This document shows, piece after piece, positions 23,936 through 35,500 of a DNA stretch of 64,000 nt (position 1 is its first letter; every line of letters begins with the position of its first letter). The position numbers and the translations under genes are program-made. The stretch is from Spirometra erinaceieuropaei (taxonomy: Eukaryota; Platyhelminthes; Cestoda; Diphyllobothriidea; Diphyllobothriidae): NCBI GenBank assembly GCA_902702965.1, contig CACRXP010000406.1, positions 452,034-516,033 of the forward strand, written 5' to 3'. The notes below the pieces were generated by a model, which saw only the letters and a list, made by a program, of their open reading frames with translations, did not search any database and was not told where the DNA came from.

Positions 23936-24586
23936 CCCCCCCCCCACTATCTCGTCACTGTCAGTGGTTATTTCTGCATGTATCCGAAGTCTCGGGCTGC
24001 AGAGGTGTCCTGTTGTGAGCCAACGTGATGGTCGTAGTAGGTCGCTCCCCTGCCGACAGTTGTTGACTAGGCCTAGCGTCCACTAATTGGCATCCAACTC
24101 TCAAATGTGACTCCTCGAAACTGGGCTCCGGCCAGATGCCACACGCCGATAGCCGCCTCGACCGGCTGGTTAAGTCAGATGAGAATATCCGGGTGTGTCC
24201 GACACGCAGTAAATCTGTTCCCCTCCCCTCCAACTCTCCTCTCTAATTCACTCTCTTCCCACACGGTCGAAAAGTTCCCGGCGAGGGTGACATGCAATCA
24301 CGTAAGCGGCCGGGGCCAATCGGGTCGTCTTGCCACTAAACCAATACGCGACCCATATTGGAGTTCAGAGCCCGTCTGGGATATCTAAACAGCTCTATTT
24401 AGGGGCGGTACTGCTTACCCCAGGCAGGGGAATGGGACTTACAAGGGGCCTAAACAAATACTGGGATCACGTATTCTGCGCGCAACCTGCTACACATGAG
24501 GTCGAGACTAACAAACAAGAAACAGTTATCTTTCTCTTCTCCTTCCTCTCACCATTCTCTCCACCGCACTGGCAAATAAGGTGGGT

Positions 24587-25290
24587 CCTCTCACTGTGAC
24601 TGTCTGGAATGTTCGTTCCCTTTAAGACGATCCCTGGAGCGACCGATCGGAACAAAGGATGGCGTCAGTCGCTTAGGAACTTGCGCTCTATAAGGTGAAC
24701 ATTTCTGTACTCAATGAGACCCGGTTCTCCGAGCAAGGCCAACTGGAGGAGGTGGGTGCCGGCCACACCTTCTTCTAAGACGGTTGCCCAAAGGTAGAAC
24801 GACGAGACGCAGGCGTCAACTTTGCCATTCGGAAAGACATCGTGGGACGTCTGCTTTGTGTGTCGCAGGGCATCATCGGTCGTCTGAGGAGCCTCTCCGT
24901 GGGGACAAATTGGCACCATCGTCAGCGTTTATCCCCCACTCCCGATGGTAAACTCTGATATGGTAAGGAGCGAATTCTATGAAGACCTGCACGCCCCCTG
25001 GAGACGATCTCGAATGTAGACAAGTCGACTGTCCATGGTGACTTCAACGCCCGCGTCGGCAAAGACCATACTGATTAGAGAGGTGCGGTGAGTCCTCATG
25101 GTCTCCGCAGCTTCAATGACAGTGTTCTGCTCCTCCTACGAACATTCACAGGGTACCGATTCATTCTGACCAGCACCTTCTTCAGCCTTTCGATGCAAGA
25201 GAATGCCATCTGCATGTACCCTCGGTCGGCCCCCATTAAGTGATTTTCTGGAGCTCTTGTATCATCTAAACGCCACCGTACCCGCAATCA
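24587..25290 (+). pseudogene. RTE-type LINE endonuclease domain remnant
   Basis: LTVTVWNVRSL opens the AP-endonuclease-like domain at 24589. In shifted frames there follow ALNETRFSEQGQLEEVGAG-like blocks (24700-24760), RRDAGVNFAIRKDIVG (about 24800-24850), VSVYPPLPMVN (about 24925), GDFNARVG (about 25040) and LRTFTGYRFILTSTFFSL (about 25140-25185). Frameshifts and stops break it into pieces. It flanks a low-AT stretch that probably includes its 5' leader (23960-24590). No RT follows. Confidence 0.65.
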
Positions 25291-25985
25291 CACTGTAAAC
25301 ACGGTAAACGGAACCGAAATATCTACTTTTGGGTTACTCTCTTAATTCCAACCTTACGCATGCCTTAGTCGGCAAATGCAAACACTTACGTGGTTTTTAT
25401 TGCTAAGGCGAATTCTACAATACTATGAGGAAGCTTGTATTTATAACTTTTCGAATGACAGCAGTTACCATCCAAAATTACTTCTCAAACATTTAAATCA
25501 AGGGAAGATAACTAATGTAGTGAGTCATAACTATCATTCTCCAAATCGAACTCGATGAGATAGTTGATAAGCAGTACAGACAAACGAGGAAATACACTTT
25601 TCGCTGCGCAGACATTGGCAAAAAACTGTTTCTCATAAATGCCAATAATGATTCTCCGCATAAACCTAGCATGTTCTTAATAAATCGCATCGTTCCAAGT
25701 CATTCATTTTGGCTCTAAATCCCAAAAATCGGCTTTGTGACAGGCAAGCTGTCAGTCGATGTTGAGTTCATTTGCAATTGACCTATTGGCTTACACGTAA
25801 GAATGTCCTGACGGACCTTTGCTTTCGAAACACCGACACCGAGATAAAACTGTTGGGGTGTCTGGTTGCAGGAACTTCGCCAGTTAACTGGAAAGTTGAA
25901 GGGGTGGGAAGTTAAAGACTCAGTGGCATCGTGTAGTGGGTTCCGTGCCTCGTCGTTATCTCTCCAAATTGACCGGAGTAGGTTT

Positions 25986-26310
25986 ACTACCAAAAACTGC
26001 CTACTATATTTATCTAATCATGTAGAGTTTTTTGTCAGACAGAAGTCACGAACTTCGATAGCTCGACTCCCAACAACCGGGTTTTTTGGTGAAAACAGCG
26101 AGAGCTGGACTGGTGTCTTCAACCTTTTGTAGTTTGGCTGTCTGTTCGACTTAAAACCCCACAATAAAGCCACTATTTAACGATTTGTTCCTTTCAATAG
26201 AGAAAATTTCCGATCGCAGCCGGTAGAATGACGGACCAATGGCACAGGAGCTGCACACCAAACTACTTATTTCTAAATGATCCGAGAATCCAGGTTAGAA
26301 TGCAGAGTTT
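25986..26310 (+). repeat. Dispersed repeat, copy 2
   Basis: The second copy of the repeat at 23570-23935. The two flank the RTE endonuclease remnant in direct orientation about 2.4 kb apart. Confidence 0.45.
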
Positions 26311-26336
26311 GGGCAGGGCGGTACCTCTTATGTGGG

Positions 26337-26372
26337 TTCTTTGTCTCTCTCCACTCTCTCTCTCTCTCTCAA
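26337..26372. repeat. CT-rich microsatellite
   Basis: Imperfect then perfect CT repeats at the end of the dispersed repeat copy 2. Confidence 0.85.
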
Positions 26373-28798
26373 ACACACATTAAACTACACATTATAATTG
26401 GGGTGACTTGGAAAATAGGCTAGGAGAAACTTGCAGCGGTTTCCTGATTGCGTAACAGCATATTTTTGCCATGAAATAGGTGTCAGCCAACCTTAGGTAC
26501 TAGGGACATGGGGGCATTTCCTAGATGCCACTCCGTTATTTATGTCAAAAAGCAGGTCACGACTGTGTGTGCTACACAGAGCCATTAGAGTCATATGGCT
26601 AGACACGTGCTAGACACGTTTCAAGATAGTTTAAGCCTTCAAGTTCCATTTCCCAACCGAAGTCAGAGTGGAGTTGGCTGAAATGGCCCGACTCACATCA
26701 GTGCACATCACCGTAGGCACATCATAACCAACTGTGCGCTTGATGGAAGTTTCCCGTCGGAAATCTTCTCTTCCCATTTGACTGACTTGGGACCAGTGTT
26801 TGGTGACTTACTGCCGTGACGGACTGGGTCATCAAAGCACTCAGATAATTTTGGTCGCACATTCTGCATTCCATGGTCAGCTGTATCCTGCCGCATGAGC
26901 CAGGGCGTTCCTCGGGCGCTGGATGACATGATGAAAGTCCTCTGTGTACGCGGCTTTAAGGTGGCGGTCATTAGTCGTGTACCAGGCTGTGCTTCGGGAG
27001 TCCAGGCCACAGTTCAGTTGGTGGCATCCGTAGGTCATATCCTGAATTTTCTTTCTTGCAATGAAGAGAGGTGCAAAACATAACATCACGTTCCCTAGCC
27101 GATTATGCAATAAGTGGCAGATCTACTGATAAGCTCTCACTACGCAAAGCATTGCCTACATGAAATGCATTACCTCTCGGAATACATGCACTTTCATGTT
27201 CGGCGGGTGGGAATACCCTGACGCTGAAAATGCACATGTCGAAATATAACGGAAAACGAATCACTTCCGACTATTTTTGTGCTTCCTGCAAGTTCCTGTT
27301 GGCGGGAACGGAGCACAAAGCAGCCAACTTATGTCAACTTGTTTAAGTGGGCCAACGCGCAACCAAAATTAGGAAACGACCGCCTGCAGCCAACTCAACC
27401 GGCCTCTCCAGCCTACAGAGGGAGGGGGACAGAAGGTGGTATCAGGCGGAGTTTTGTTGGTATTTTCGACAATTTAAGGCAATTTCTGTGCAGTTATGAT
27501 AACTTTGGACGGGTTCAGCACGTTTGGTACGTTACATCGCAGGCGCGTTGGCATCCAACCGGTTACCAGTATTTACAGGAGAAGCTGCAACAGGGTTGCT
27601 TATCGTTATCGTCTTGCTCCGATGCACAAAGCCTGACAGGTAACAGTTTATTGACTTTTTAGAGGGTGGGCGACCAGACCGCCCATCGATCACCTGCATC
27701 AATAAGGGTTCACTAACTCAATAACAGCTTTTATCGAATTTTGGGTCGAAAGCCTGCATGGCAAATAACACATTAGCAAATAGAATTGAATGTATTCATA
27801 TCCAGCATGCATCTTCGAATAATCAGACAATTCTAAGCATTTTAACCTATGAATATTATGATCTCGCGGCTCAAAACACAAGTCCACTTTGGTTTACCCA
27901 ATAACATTTGAGCTTAATGTTGACTGCTTGAACGACTGTGCAATCGACCTCAAAAAAAACTGAAAAAATGAGGAGACGGATATCAGCTGGGAAACTTGCA
28001 GAAACATGATTGGTAAAATACTATTTTTGGGTGCAGTTTCACAGGACATTTTTCTGAGAACTTGCCATAACTATCAATGTTTTTTGCGGCCGACATCAAT
28101 ACGCACGTGTTCACGAAAACTAAAGTCGGTAGATTAAAGGCTTAGAATTAAAAAGGCAGTCAATACAACAGCTGCCGCCAAAGAGAAGATGGAATTAAAT
28201 GGGGATTTTTGGTTTTCTCGGTGTCGTCGGTTAATTAGGCCTTAATCCTAGGCCCGGGGTAAATCAGCGTCATCGAGTCAAATTCTGAGACACTATTCAG
28301 TTCAGATTTATTTAACCTTGTAATATTGTTTTAAGTAACTCTGCTTCTGCTCTTCGTGGTTGTAAACATTTGTTTTACCTGCAGAGGATTTGATGTGAAT
28401 ATTCAATTTACTAAATGAATAAATAGCAATAAACACGGCAAATAAAAGGCCTGACATTGACGTCTGATGCATATCAGATCGAGCGGTTGGTTAAAAGGGC
28501 AAATAACATTCTACCAAAATTCAAACAAAGACCGCTGAATAAAACGGACAAAAATTACAATGCATACAGTAGATTTGCAGTTAATTAAGTAAATGCACTT
28601 TTATCGGTGTTCTTTAGTGTCTAAGATCTGCCGCTTTTTGTGCTTCCTGCCACAGTCTACTTGAGTTCAATGCTGGATTTCGTCTTGAGTTTGGAGACGT
28701 TGGCGGTCCTAATTTACCCTTTAAACCATAAACTTCGGATGCATGACTAATAATCTACCACCTGTTCGCGTGAGGTTGGATTTTAATATATATTTATA
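26373..28798. other. No gene supported
   Basis: Apart from the unrecognised frame at 27279-27662 there are several short overlapping frames on both strands at 26.7-27.1 kb, none with a known motif. The rest is AT-rich. Confidence 0.4.
27279..27662 (+). other. Open frame of 127 codons, unrecognised
   Basis: Rich in Gln, Ser and Trp. A possible donor ACAG|GTAACA lies near its end (about 27641). No homologous motif or partner exon was seen. Confidence 0.2.
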
Positions 28799-28855
28799 TT
28801 ATGATAGTGGGCGCTCACCGATCAGGTTACGGAACATGCTCGTTCCGTTGTGCAC
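28799..28855 (-). mobile_element. SINE family 2, 3' end fragment
   Basis: TAGTGGGCGCTCACCGATC and CTCGTTCCGTTGTGC in reverse orientation, next to a TA-rich run. It abuts the left arm of the PLE at 28863. Confidence 0.45.
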
Positions 28856-28862
28856 GACCACT

Positions 28863-30250
28863 CGGATGGTAGATTAATTGGACATAGCTCTCGAACTCGA
28901 ACTGAAGTTCATCATCATAAACTGCTAGAGTGCAGCAACGTGTGAACATTTATATCACTGTGTCGTGTGGGGTGGACTACGTCCGTGGCTAGGTCTGGTT
29001 TATGCCGCCTGGTCCACAATAGTCTTCCGGCGAGGTGCTGCAGTTTGTGCTTCGCGGCGATGTGAGCTGAGTCACTTGGCTGCATGGGCGGAGTGCGTGA
29101 AAACACGCAGGCGAGTCAATGTGTCTGCTGATAGAGTTGGTGTCCGACACCCACGCCTCCAACAGTTCTCGCCCCGTCTTGTTGCCGGCTCACGCCAATA
29201 TCTGCGTGTTGGCGAAGTCGAACTCATACCTTTCCCCTAGTGTATGAGTGGTGACTTGAGATAGTGGGTCGCCTCTCCGAACGGGTTTTCAAGACTTGCT
29301 TAACAGCATCTTTCCCGACATCCAGTTTATAAGAGAAGACGAGGAGGCCGAGAAAATACGCTTCCTTGACATGCTCGTCACGCGCACACCTGATTGTAAA
29401 CTCAGCACTATAGTGTACAGAAAGTCGACCAATACAACCCAGGTCCTCAACTATCATAGCAACCACCATTGGCCCACAAACGGGGCTGTGATGGGGCGAG
29501 AACTGTTGCAGGCCACCAACTTTATCAATTGACAAACGAGCATAAGTTGCCGTCGGAAGTAGCAACCCATGCCGCGCAAATGGGACACATCTTCAACTTT
29601 GACGCCGCTGAGGTTGTGGGCCGGGGCGACGATCACACAGCAAGGCAAGTGCAAGAAGCCTGGATGTCCACCGACCGCTCTGTCAACCGCCACACCAATT
29701 TGCCTCTCCCTATCTGACTTTATGAACCTTCTTAGCGGGGGACAGTCACGGCGCCGGACAATCGGTGCCGTCAGTCATCTCCGCGGCCGGCGGGGGCGAT
29801 TCAGGTCACGGTGACATGCGGGTTGGATGCAGCCACACAGGCTGCATTGGCGGATCACGCATTGGACAGAGGGCGCAATTATAAGGGGAGCTGTGCACAG
29901 GACTTCCCAGTCTCTGAAGATGGGTAGACGAATAAAATACCCGAAACGTCGGACCTCCCTCCCTGTCTACGTCCCCTCTTCTTTTGACACTCTGATTTCC
30001 CTGCGTGTTACCACGCGCTCCGCCCACGTAGCCAAATGGCGCAGCTCACATCGCCGCGAAGTGCAAACTGCGTCACCTCGCCGGAAGACCATTGTGGACC
30101 AGGCGAGACAAACCAGACCTAGCCACGGACGTATTCCCCCCCCCACACGACACAGTGATATAAATGTTCACACGTTGCTAAACTCTAGCAGTTTATGATG
30201 ATGAACTCCAGTTCGGTTTCGATAGCTAAGGCCAATTAATCCACCGTCCT
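28863..30250 (+). mobile_element. PLE remnant with inverted terminal arms
   Basis: Arms of about 260 bp at 28863-29127 and 29985-30250 are inverted copies with high identity (shared TCATCATCATAAACTGCTAG and ATTTATATCACTGTGTCGTG). Inside: an RT thumb segment LLNSIFPDIQFIREDEE and IVYRKSTNTTQVLNYHSN (29288-29470), then a deletion, then an endonuclease tail VATHAAQMGHIFNFDAAEVV (from 29550) in shifted frames, then a hammerhead motif at 29908. The RT catalytic box is absent. Inverted terminal repeats are a known PLE arrangement. Confidence 0.7.
29908..29954 (+). ncRNA. Small hammerhead-type ribozyme in PLE terminal region
   Basis: CTGAAGA (29914-29920) is followed by an extra T, a 5-bp stem II GGGTA/TACCC (29922-29926, 29938-29942) with an 11-nt loop, and GAAACGTC (29943-29950). 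Stem I is GTCT with GGAC, including one G-U pair. All universally conserved core positions are present (position 7 is variable). It lies between the PLE coding remnant and the right inverted arm. Confidence 0.65.
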
Positions 30251-30914
30251 AGTGGGCGTCTCTTCGTCTTCTTTTAAACAAGTAACTGGGATGCGCATAC
30301 TCTCTTCCATTCGTGATATATATGTTGTAGTTCAGAGGTTGTGTGCATTCCGAGCTGATATAATGAAAAAAGGTAGAGGTTCTTCGGAAAAATCGAGTTG
30401 TGCTCGCAAAGTTTCGAGCTGATGACACCAACCCGTCGTCAGACGAAATGTAAACAAGGGAGAAAGCTAATTTTTCACACCTGACTATTTAGCGCGACAG
30501 GACAGACAGACTATTGACCCATGAGAGGGATGATCACAGAGTCATGATAGGTCTCTGAGCGAGGGGTTAGGGGAGGCGGAACAATGAGTGCTACCACTGC
30601 TGGAGAAGGACGGTGGATGGTGAATCAGTTGGACTCCGGTTGACTGAATTAGTGGCCGTTGATGTGGCATTAGAGCAGGGGCCATTAAGTCGTGAGCGTA
30701 GGCCCTAGTGATGGGCGTCCAAGTCAACATGGCGGTTTATACTACCAATATTGTAGGACTAAGCCTCGAGGAATTCTCTCGCTTTTTTTGTGCTAGCCAT
30801 GGTGACGACGTCATAATGACCGCATTAATGAACGTAAAGCAGCTGTCCGTCGGCGAGACCCCCTGTCCCTCGTCTTAGCTCACGCACTCAAGTGTGACCA
30901 CCGATTTAATTTGG

Positions 30915-31895
30915 ATGGCACGTTGGTTAACTCATAAAATGTTAACCGAAATTTAGAAATGCCTTTCCGTTTAGAATGAATTACTCAGGAAATGTTTTAC
31001 ACTTAAGCATTATGCAGAATAATTCCATAATAATTCAGTTACTCCGTGATGCTGGTTTTCGAACGAACATCTATCCGGTTGCATGTAAAAACCACTCTTT
31101 ACCGAAAATGACTACATATGTAACATGCACTTTTCCCATTTATTTTTTATGCCCTTAAAATTTCCTTATATTCCTTATATTTCCTTATAGGTCGCGGAAA
31201 AGATTCATAACAATATTCGTGCCTTTACTAATTCGGTAGAAAATTATGTTCTTGAGGGAAGGGTATGATTAATTTCAGTAAACTCACTGGATTTCTTAAT
31301 AATTTTAAGCCCTACCTGTCGTTATATTTACATTCAGGATTCCCACAATAACAGGCCGTATATTTTTTGTGTAAGGAACACTATAAGTTTCTTTACGTTA
31401 TTAAGAGAAAACCATATGGGTTGGCAACAGTTAGCAGTGAATTTGAGCCATATTACAAACTGTAAAAACAACACCAGTAAATGCAGAGAAAAGATGTTCT
31501 GTAAACAGGCATTTCGCGGTATTTAAACGTCTCATAGGGAGAAACGTTTATGAAACCGAATAATACCATTTGTTTGACTATAAAAAGGAAGAAGACGTAG
31601 TTCTCTACCAAATGATTAAACGCATTTGTCTTTGTCGGTAATACCCATTCTGCTTATGAAAGCATGAATTTTTTTGTGAATCTTTTCCATGAATTATAAT
31701 TTAATTTTAAGGACATCGAAAATTAGTTGGAACAATGCATGCATTTGTTCGAAAACCAGCATCCCGGAGTAACTAAATTATCAGAGAATTATGCTGCATG
31801 ATAAATAATTGCAAAACATTTCTCGAGTAGTCCTTTCGAAACGAAAATGCATTCAAATTTTTTGATTAACATTTCATGAGTTAGCACACCTACTG
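30915..31895. mobile_element. Palindromic element, subfamily 2
   Basis: Left GTTAACTCATAAAATGTTAA, right complement ATGAGTTAGCACACCTACTG. Both arms hold the AAAATGACTACATA block. Confidence 0.55.
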
Positions 31896-32227
31896 CATAT
31901 ATTATTTACTTTTTTTTCTAGACGAATGCATGAGTTATCGTTACCTTACATTCAACTTGCCTTTGGAAACACTGTCTAATTACGCGTTACATTGGAAGGC
32001 AAGCTTATGCCATTTCAAGTCCAAGTCAAACCATTCAAAATATTTTTTGAGGAGCCATTTTATGTGGGAATGGAACACAAGCAATTTGATGACGTCTTCG
32101 TACTTCATTGCTATTTTAAAACGTTCTGGAACTTTAATTAACATCCAGCCATTGCTATTCGCTTATTTGAAAAGCTAAGGAAATATTGTATTCTAAACAC
32201 ATCTATTCAACCAATAATGCGCGTAAA

Positions 32228-32521
32228 TTAAGCGGGAATGAGATCCGGTTTGAGGACTCGAAGGTGCATTTGCATGCATATTGGCAAATGCGGCCTGATG
32301 ACATCGCAGAGCAAGTTGCCAGCATAGAAGTTCCTTGATTCATTTTTATTGAGGCGAAATCTAATAATAGGGCCGGATGTTGGATTGCATATGATTGAAG
32401 AAATTGATAAAGACTTTTTGCCGTTGGAAGTGGTATGATATCCCTCTGCATGAATTTTGACCAGCTTCAGAGACAACGGATTGCAGACATCGAAGAATAC
32501 TCCGGGTTTCACCCAGGATGC
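32228..32521 (-). CDS. Terminal exon of the CPTCY-repeat gene
   Basis: This starts after GCATCTTTTAG in phase 0, matching exon 8, and runs 97 codons to TAA at 32230-32228. It contains five cysteines and the stretch IICNPTSGPIIRFRL. I saw no clean AATAAA in the next 60 nt, so the 3' end is undefined. Two overlapping open frames on the same strand do not fit the upstream phase. Confidence 0.6.
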   Translation of the reverse strand, partial: ASWVKPGVFFDVCNPLSLKLVKIHAEGYHTTSNGKKSLSISSIICNPTSGPIIRFRLNKNESRNFYAGNLLCDVIRPHLPICMQMHLRVLKPDLIPA

Positions 32522-35500
32522 CTAAAAGATGCATGTGATTTATGTGTGGAATTTCAAAAGAGGAACAAGGAGAATTGTAATTAAGATATAGAAAGTCATT
32601 TAGTAAAATTTTAATAATGCCTGCTTTCACTCTCCGGGGAGGTCTTTTTTAAATGTTTGTTCTCGCTAGGAATGACTCTATCATGCTGTAAGCCTTCTGT
32701 AGTGCAAACTTACATTGGACTATATGATGAGGGTCCGATAGTGCAGGTGAGTTGGGTGTTGCTATAGGCGTGTATTGAGAGCATAGAACGTGTTTATTAT
32801 CTTGATGGCCTCGAGGCGCACAGAGCATGAGATAATAAATTAAATACTAAGACACTGCTAGGTATTCCTTCAATTGGACATGACATTTTGACCACCAACG
32901 ATGTCTACCGTGTGTTCTGCAACAAGGTGAGGCAGGCACGGCGACTTGCGCGTGATTTAATCTACAGTAAACGTTGGCTTGCGTAGCATCTAACGCACTC
33001 TCCCATCCTTCATCATCCAGGCCAGGGTATTAAGATCTAATGGAGAAGACCGTATGTGGGGGAGGGCGCAAGTCGATGGCATGATCGATCACGCCCCTTG
33101 GTGTCACACTCCACATCCCCTGGTCCAAAACAACCGCTTGAATAGGATTTTGACCAACAATAAAAGGGTAGCTGGCAAGAACGAAACCGCACCTAGGCGT
33201 GACGTCGCACCTGGCTCGGAGTACCATAAGGGCCACATTAAGAAGGAGCCATTGCAGACTGACTCCTAAATCACCATCCAGCCGCTCCACACAAACATAC
33301 AACATTTGGCCGACTGTGAGGTTTAAGCTATCTAGTCAGTTGACGACCTTCCAAGCCACGGCTTTTATCGCACCGTGATAGTTTACAGTGAGTGACCGAT
33401 CTCATGAAATGTTGGCTGAAATTCTGAAATGCGTTTTCGATTAGGAAGGATTACTTGGTCGCGGTTGTTAAACTGATTACCTTAAGGCATGATCTTATAA
33501 CATTTTGGACTCGGCAGGATGTCGCCTTTTAGATGCACGTCTTTTTTTATCTCCTGTGGAAAGCGTACTGGGTAAAAAATGACTACTTAAGTAGCATGCA
33601 TTTTTCCTATTGATTTCGATTGTCTTGGAAATTCAAATATATTTTATAGAAACCAAAAACCAAAATATGCCTTCTTTTAGTCAATCTATAGATAATCACG
33701 TCTTTTTATATTTTATATTTAAGATGGGAGTATAATTAGGTTTTAAAAAAGTTCCTCATGTCCATTCACATAGCATCGTATCTGGCCGTTTACCACTGTT
33801 CCTCATGAAATGTACAACATGGTCCGCATCCATTGCAACATTTTATGGGCTCTGTATGATATCTTTTTAATGGCATCAAAAAATATGAGATTTTTTTACG
33901 CGGAACGCATGCACCTTGTAGACTGAAATCAATAAACGCTACTGCAACGAATGATTAGGCTTCAAATTATTCCGCAACTAAAAAACATTTCTTAAGCCTA
34001 ATTTTACTCCTGCCGTAAGTATATAATATAAATAAGACTTGATTCTCTATTGATTGACTAAAAGAAAGCATATTTGTGTTTTTGGGTTCCGTATAATATA
34101 TTTGAATTTCCATGACCATCGAAAATTAATGGGAAACATGCATGCTAGTAGTAGTAGTCATTTTTTACCCGGTACGCTTTCTATAAGAGATTAAAAAGAC
34201 ATGCATTTAAAAGACGACATCCTGCCGAGTCCAAAATGCTATAAGAGTATGCCTGAAAATAATCTGTCTTACAACCACGACCAAGAAATCCTTCCCAATT
34301 GAAAACGCATTTCAGAATTTCAGCCAACATTTCATGAGATCGGTCACTCACTGTAAGTACGTCAGGTTGTTTATAGGAAGAAATGTGCGCTGAGTCCTTG
34401 ACCTTATTCCTTCCACTTACCCAACATATGTTGATCTGAGTGAAGGGGAGGAAGACATCACAGCTGTACTGTATTTGCAAAGCACTTTCGTTAACTCGCA
34501 CTGAACAGCGTGAAGAGGATACCTGTAGGTCATTCACTTTGAGTGTCAGAAAGTCGATGGATGTGCGATAAGTGCGAAAAAAGTAGTTTAGAGTGCCAAC
34601 AATTTCCGTGGCCAGCGTAAGCATCTTCCTCCCGTTTCCGGGTAGATTTAACTCTAAAATGAACGAAACAGGTGAGGAAAGCGCCCTGCGTAGGGTTTAT
34701 TTCGGGATACTATTCCGAAAAATATTTTTCAGTCGTAAATCATCATGACGCTGCACTTAATGCGACCAGTAAGTAAAGTGTGTTTTATTAGCTGATTTCC
34801 GAAGGCAACATAAATAATATCGCAAATCTAACTGGTCAAATGATCATCCCTTGATTTTTGGGCAAGTAAGTACCAGCAGAGGTTGAAAAAATGACAAATG
34901 CCCGAAATAAACCCAACGCAACCAGATTGTCAGCTGTGCGCCTATGTTCCAAACCTGTCATATCCGTGGTTGGCAGTCAAACCGTCATTTAAAAAAGTGT
35001 ACCGTATTTTCAGCTGAGCTCATTCCTGCTTACCGCCAGACTGAGCCGTCTCTCAACACACCGTGCGAATGCAAACATCGTCAGGTTACAGAATACGAAT
35101 CTGCCAATGAGAACGTCTTGGGGTGACTTGAAGGGGATCGAAAAAGATCTGTAACTACAGCTAATAAGAACCAGGCCGAAGGAGACGTGGATTTAGACAA
35201 TATACCGTACCAATAACCAATGTTCTCACTTTCCACCGCAGAGACTCCTTCTTCAAGCAAACTGTGAACAGGCGTCCAATAATCGTGGGAAGTTACAGCA
35301 TTTATCATAAAGTACTGTATTATTTCATCTGAGTGGCTAATTTCAGGCAAGTACATTCGATTATTGGCTTAAATGATATCGTATACTATCCACAGCCTGC
35401 CACACAGTGCCGGTGGCTTGCACGTCTCCCAGTCGATAGTGAGGTTAGCATGTGAAACATCCACCATTCTCTCTCCTTCTTCTTACTCACATGGCTTCTG

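Noticed and set aside
29827..30198. 123-codon plus-strand open frame
   Set aside because: It covers a ribozyme and the right inverted arm of a PLE; it is non-coding terminal repeat read through.
34181..34420. C-terminal part of the 147-codon minus-strand frame
   Set aside because: It runs past a strong GTAAGT donor into a palindromic transposon; only 34421-34653 is taken as exon.
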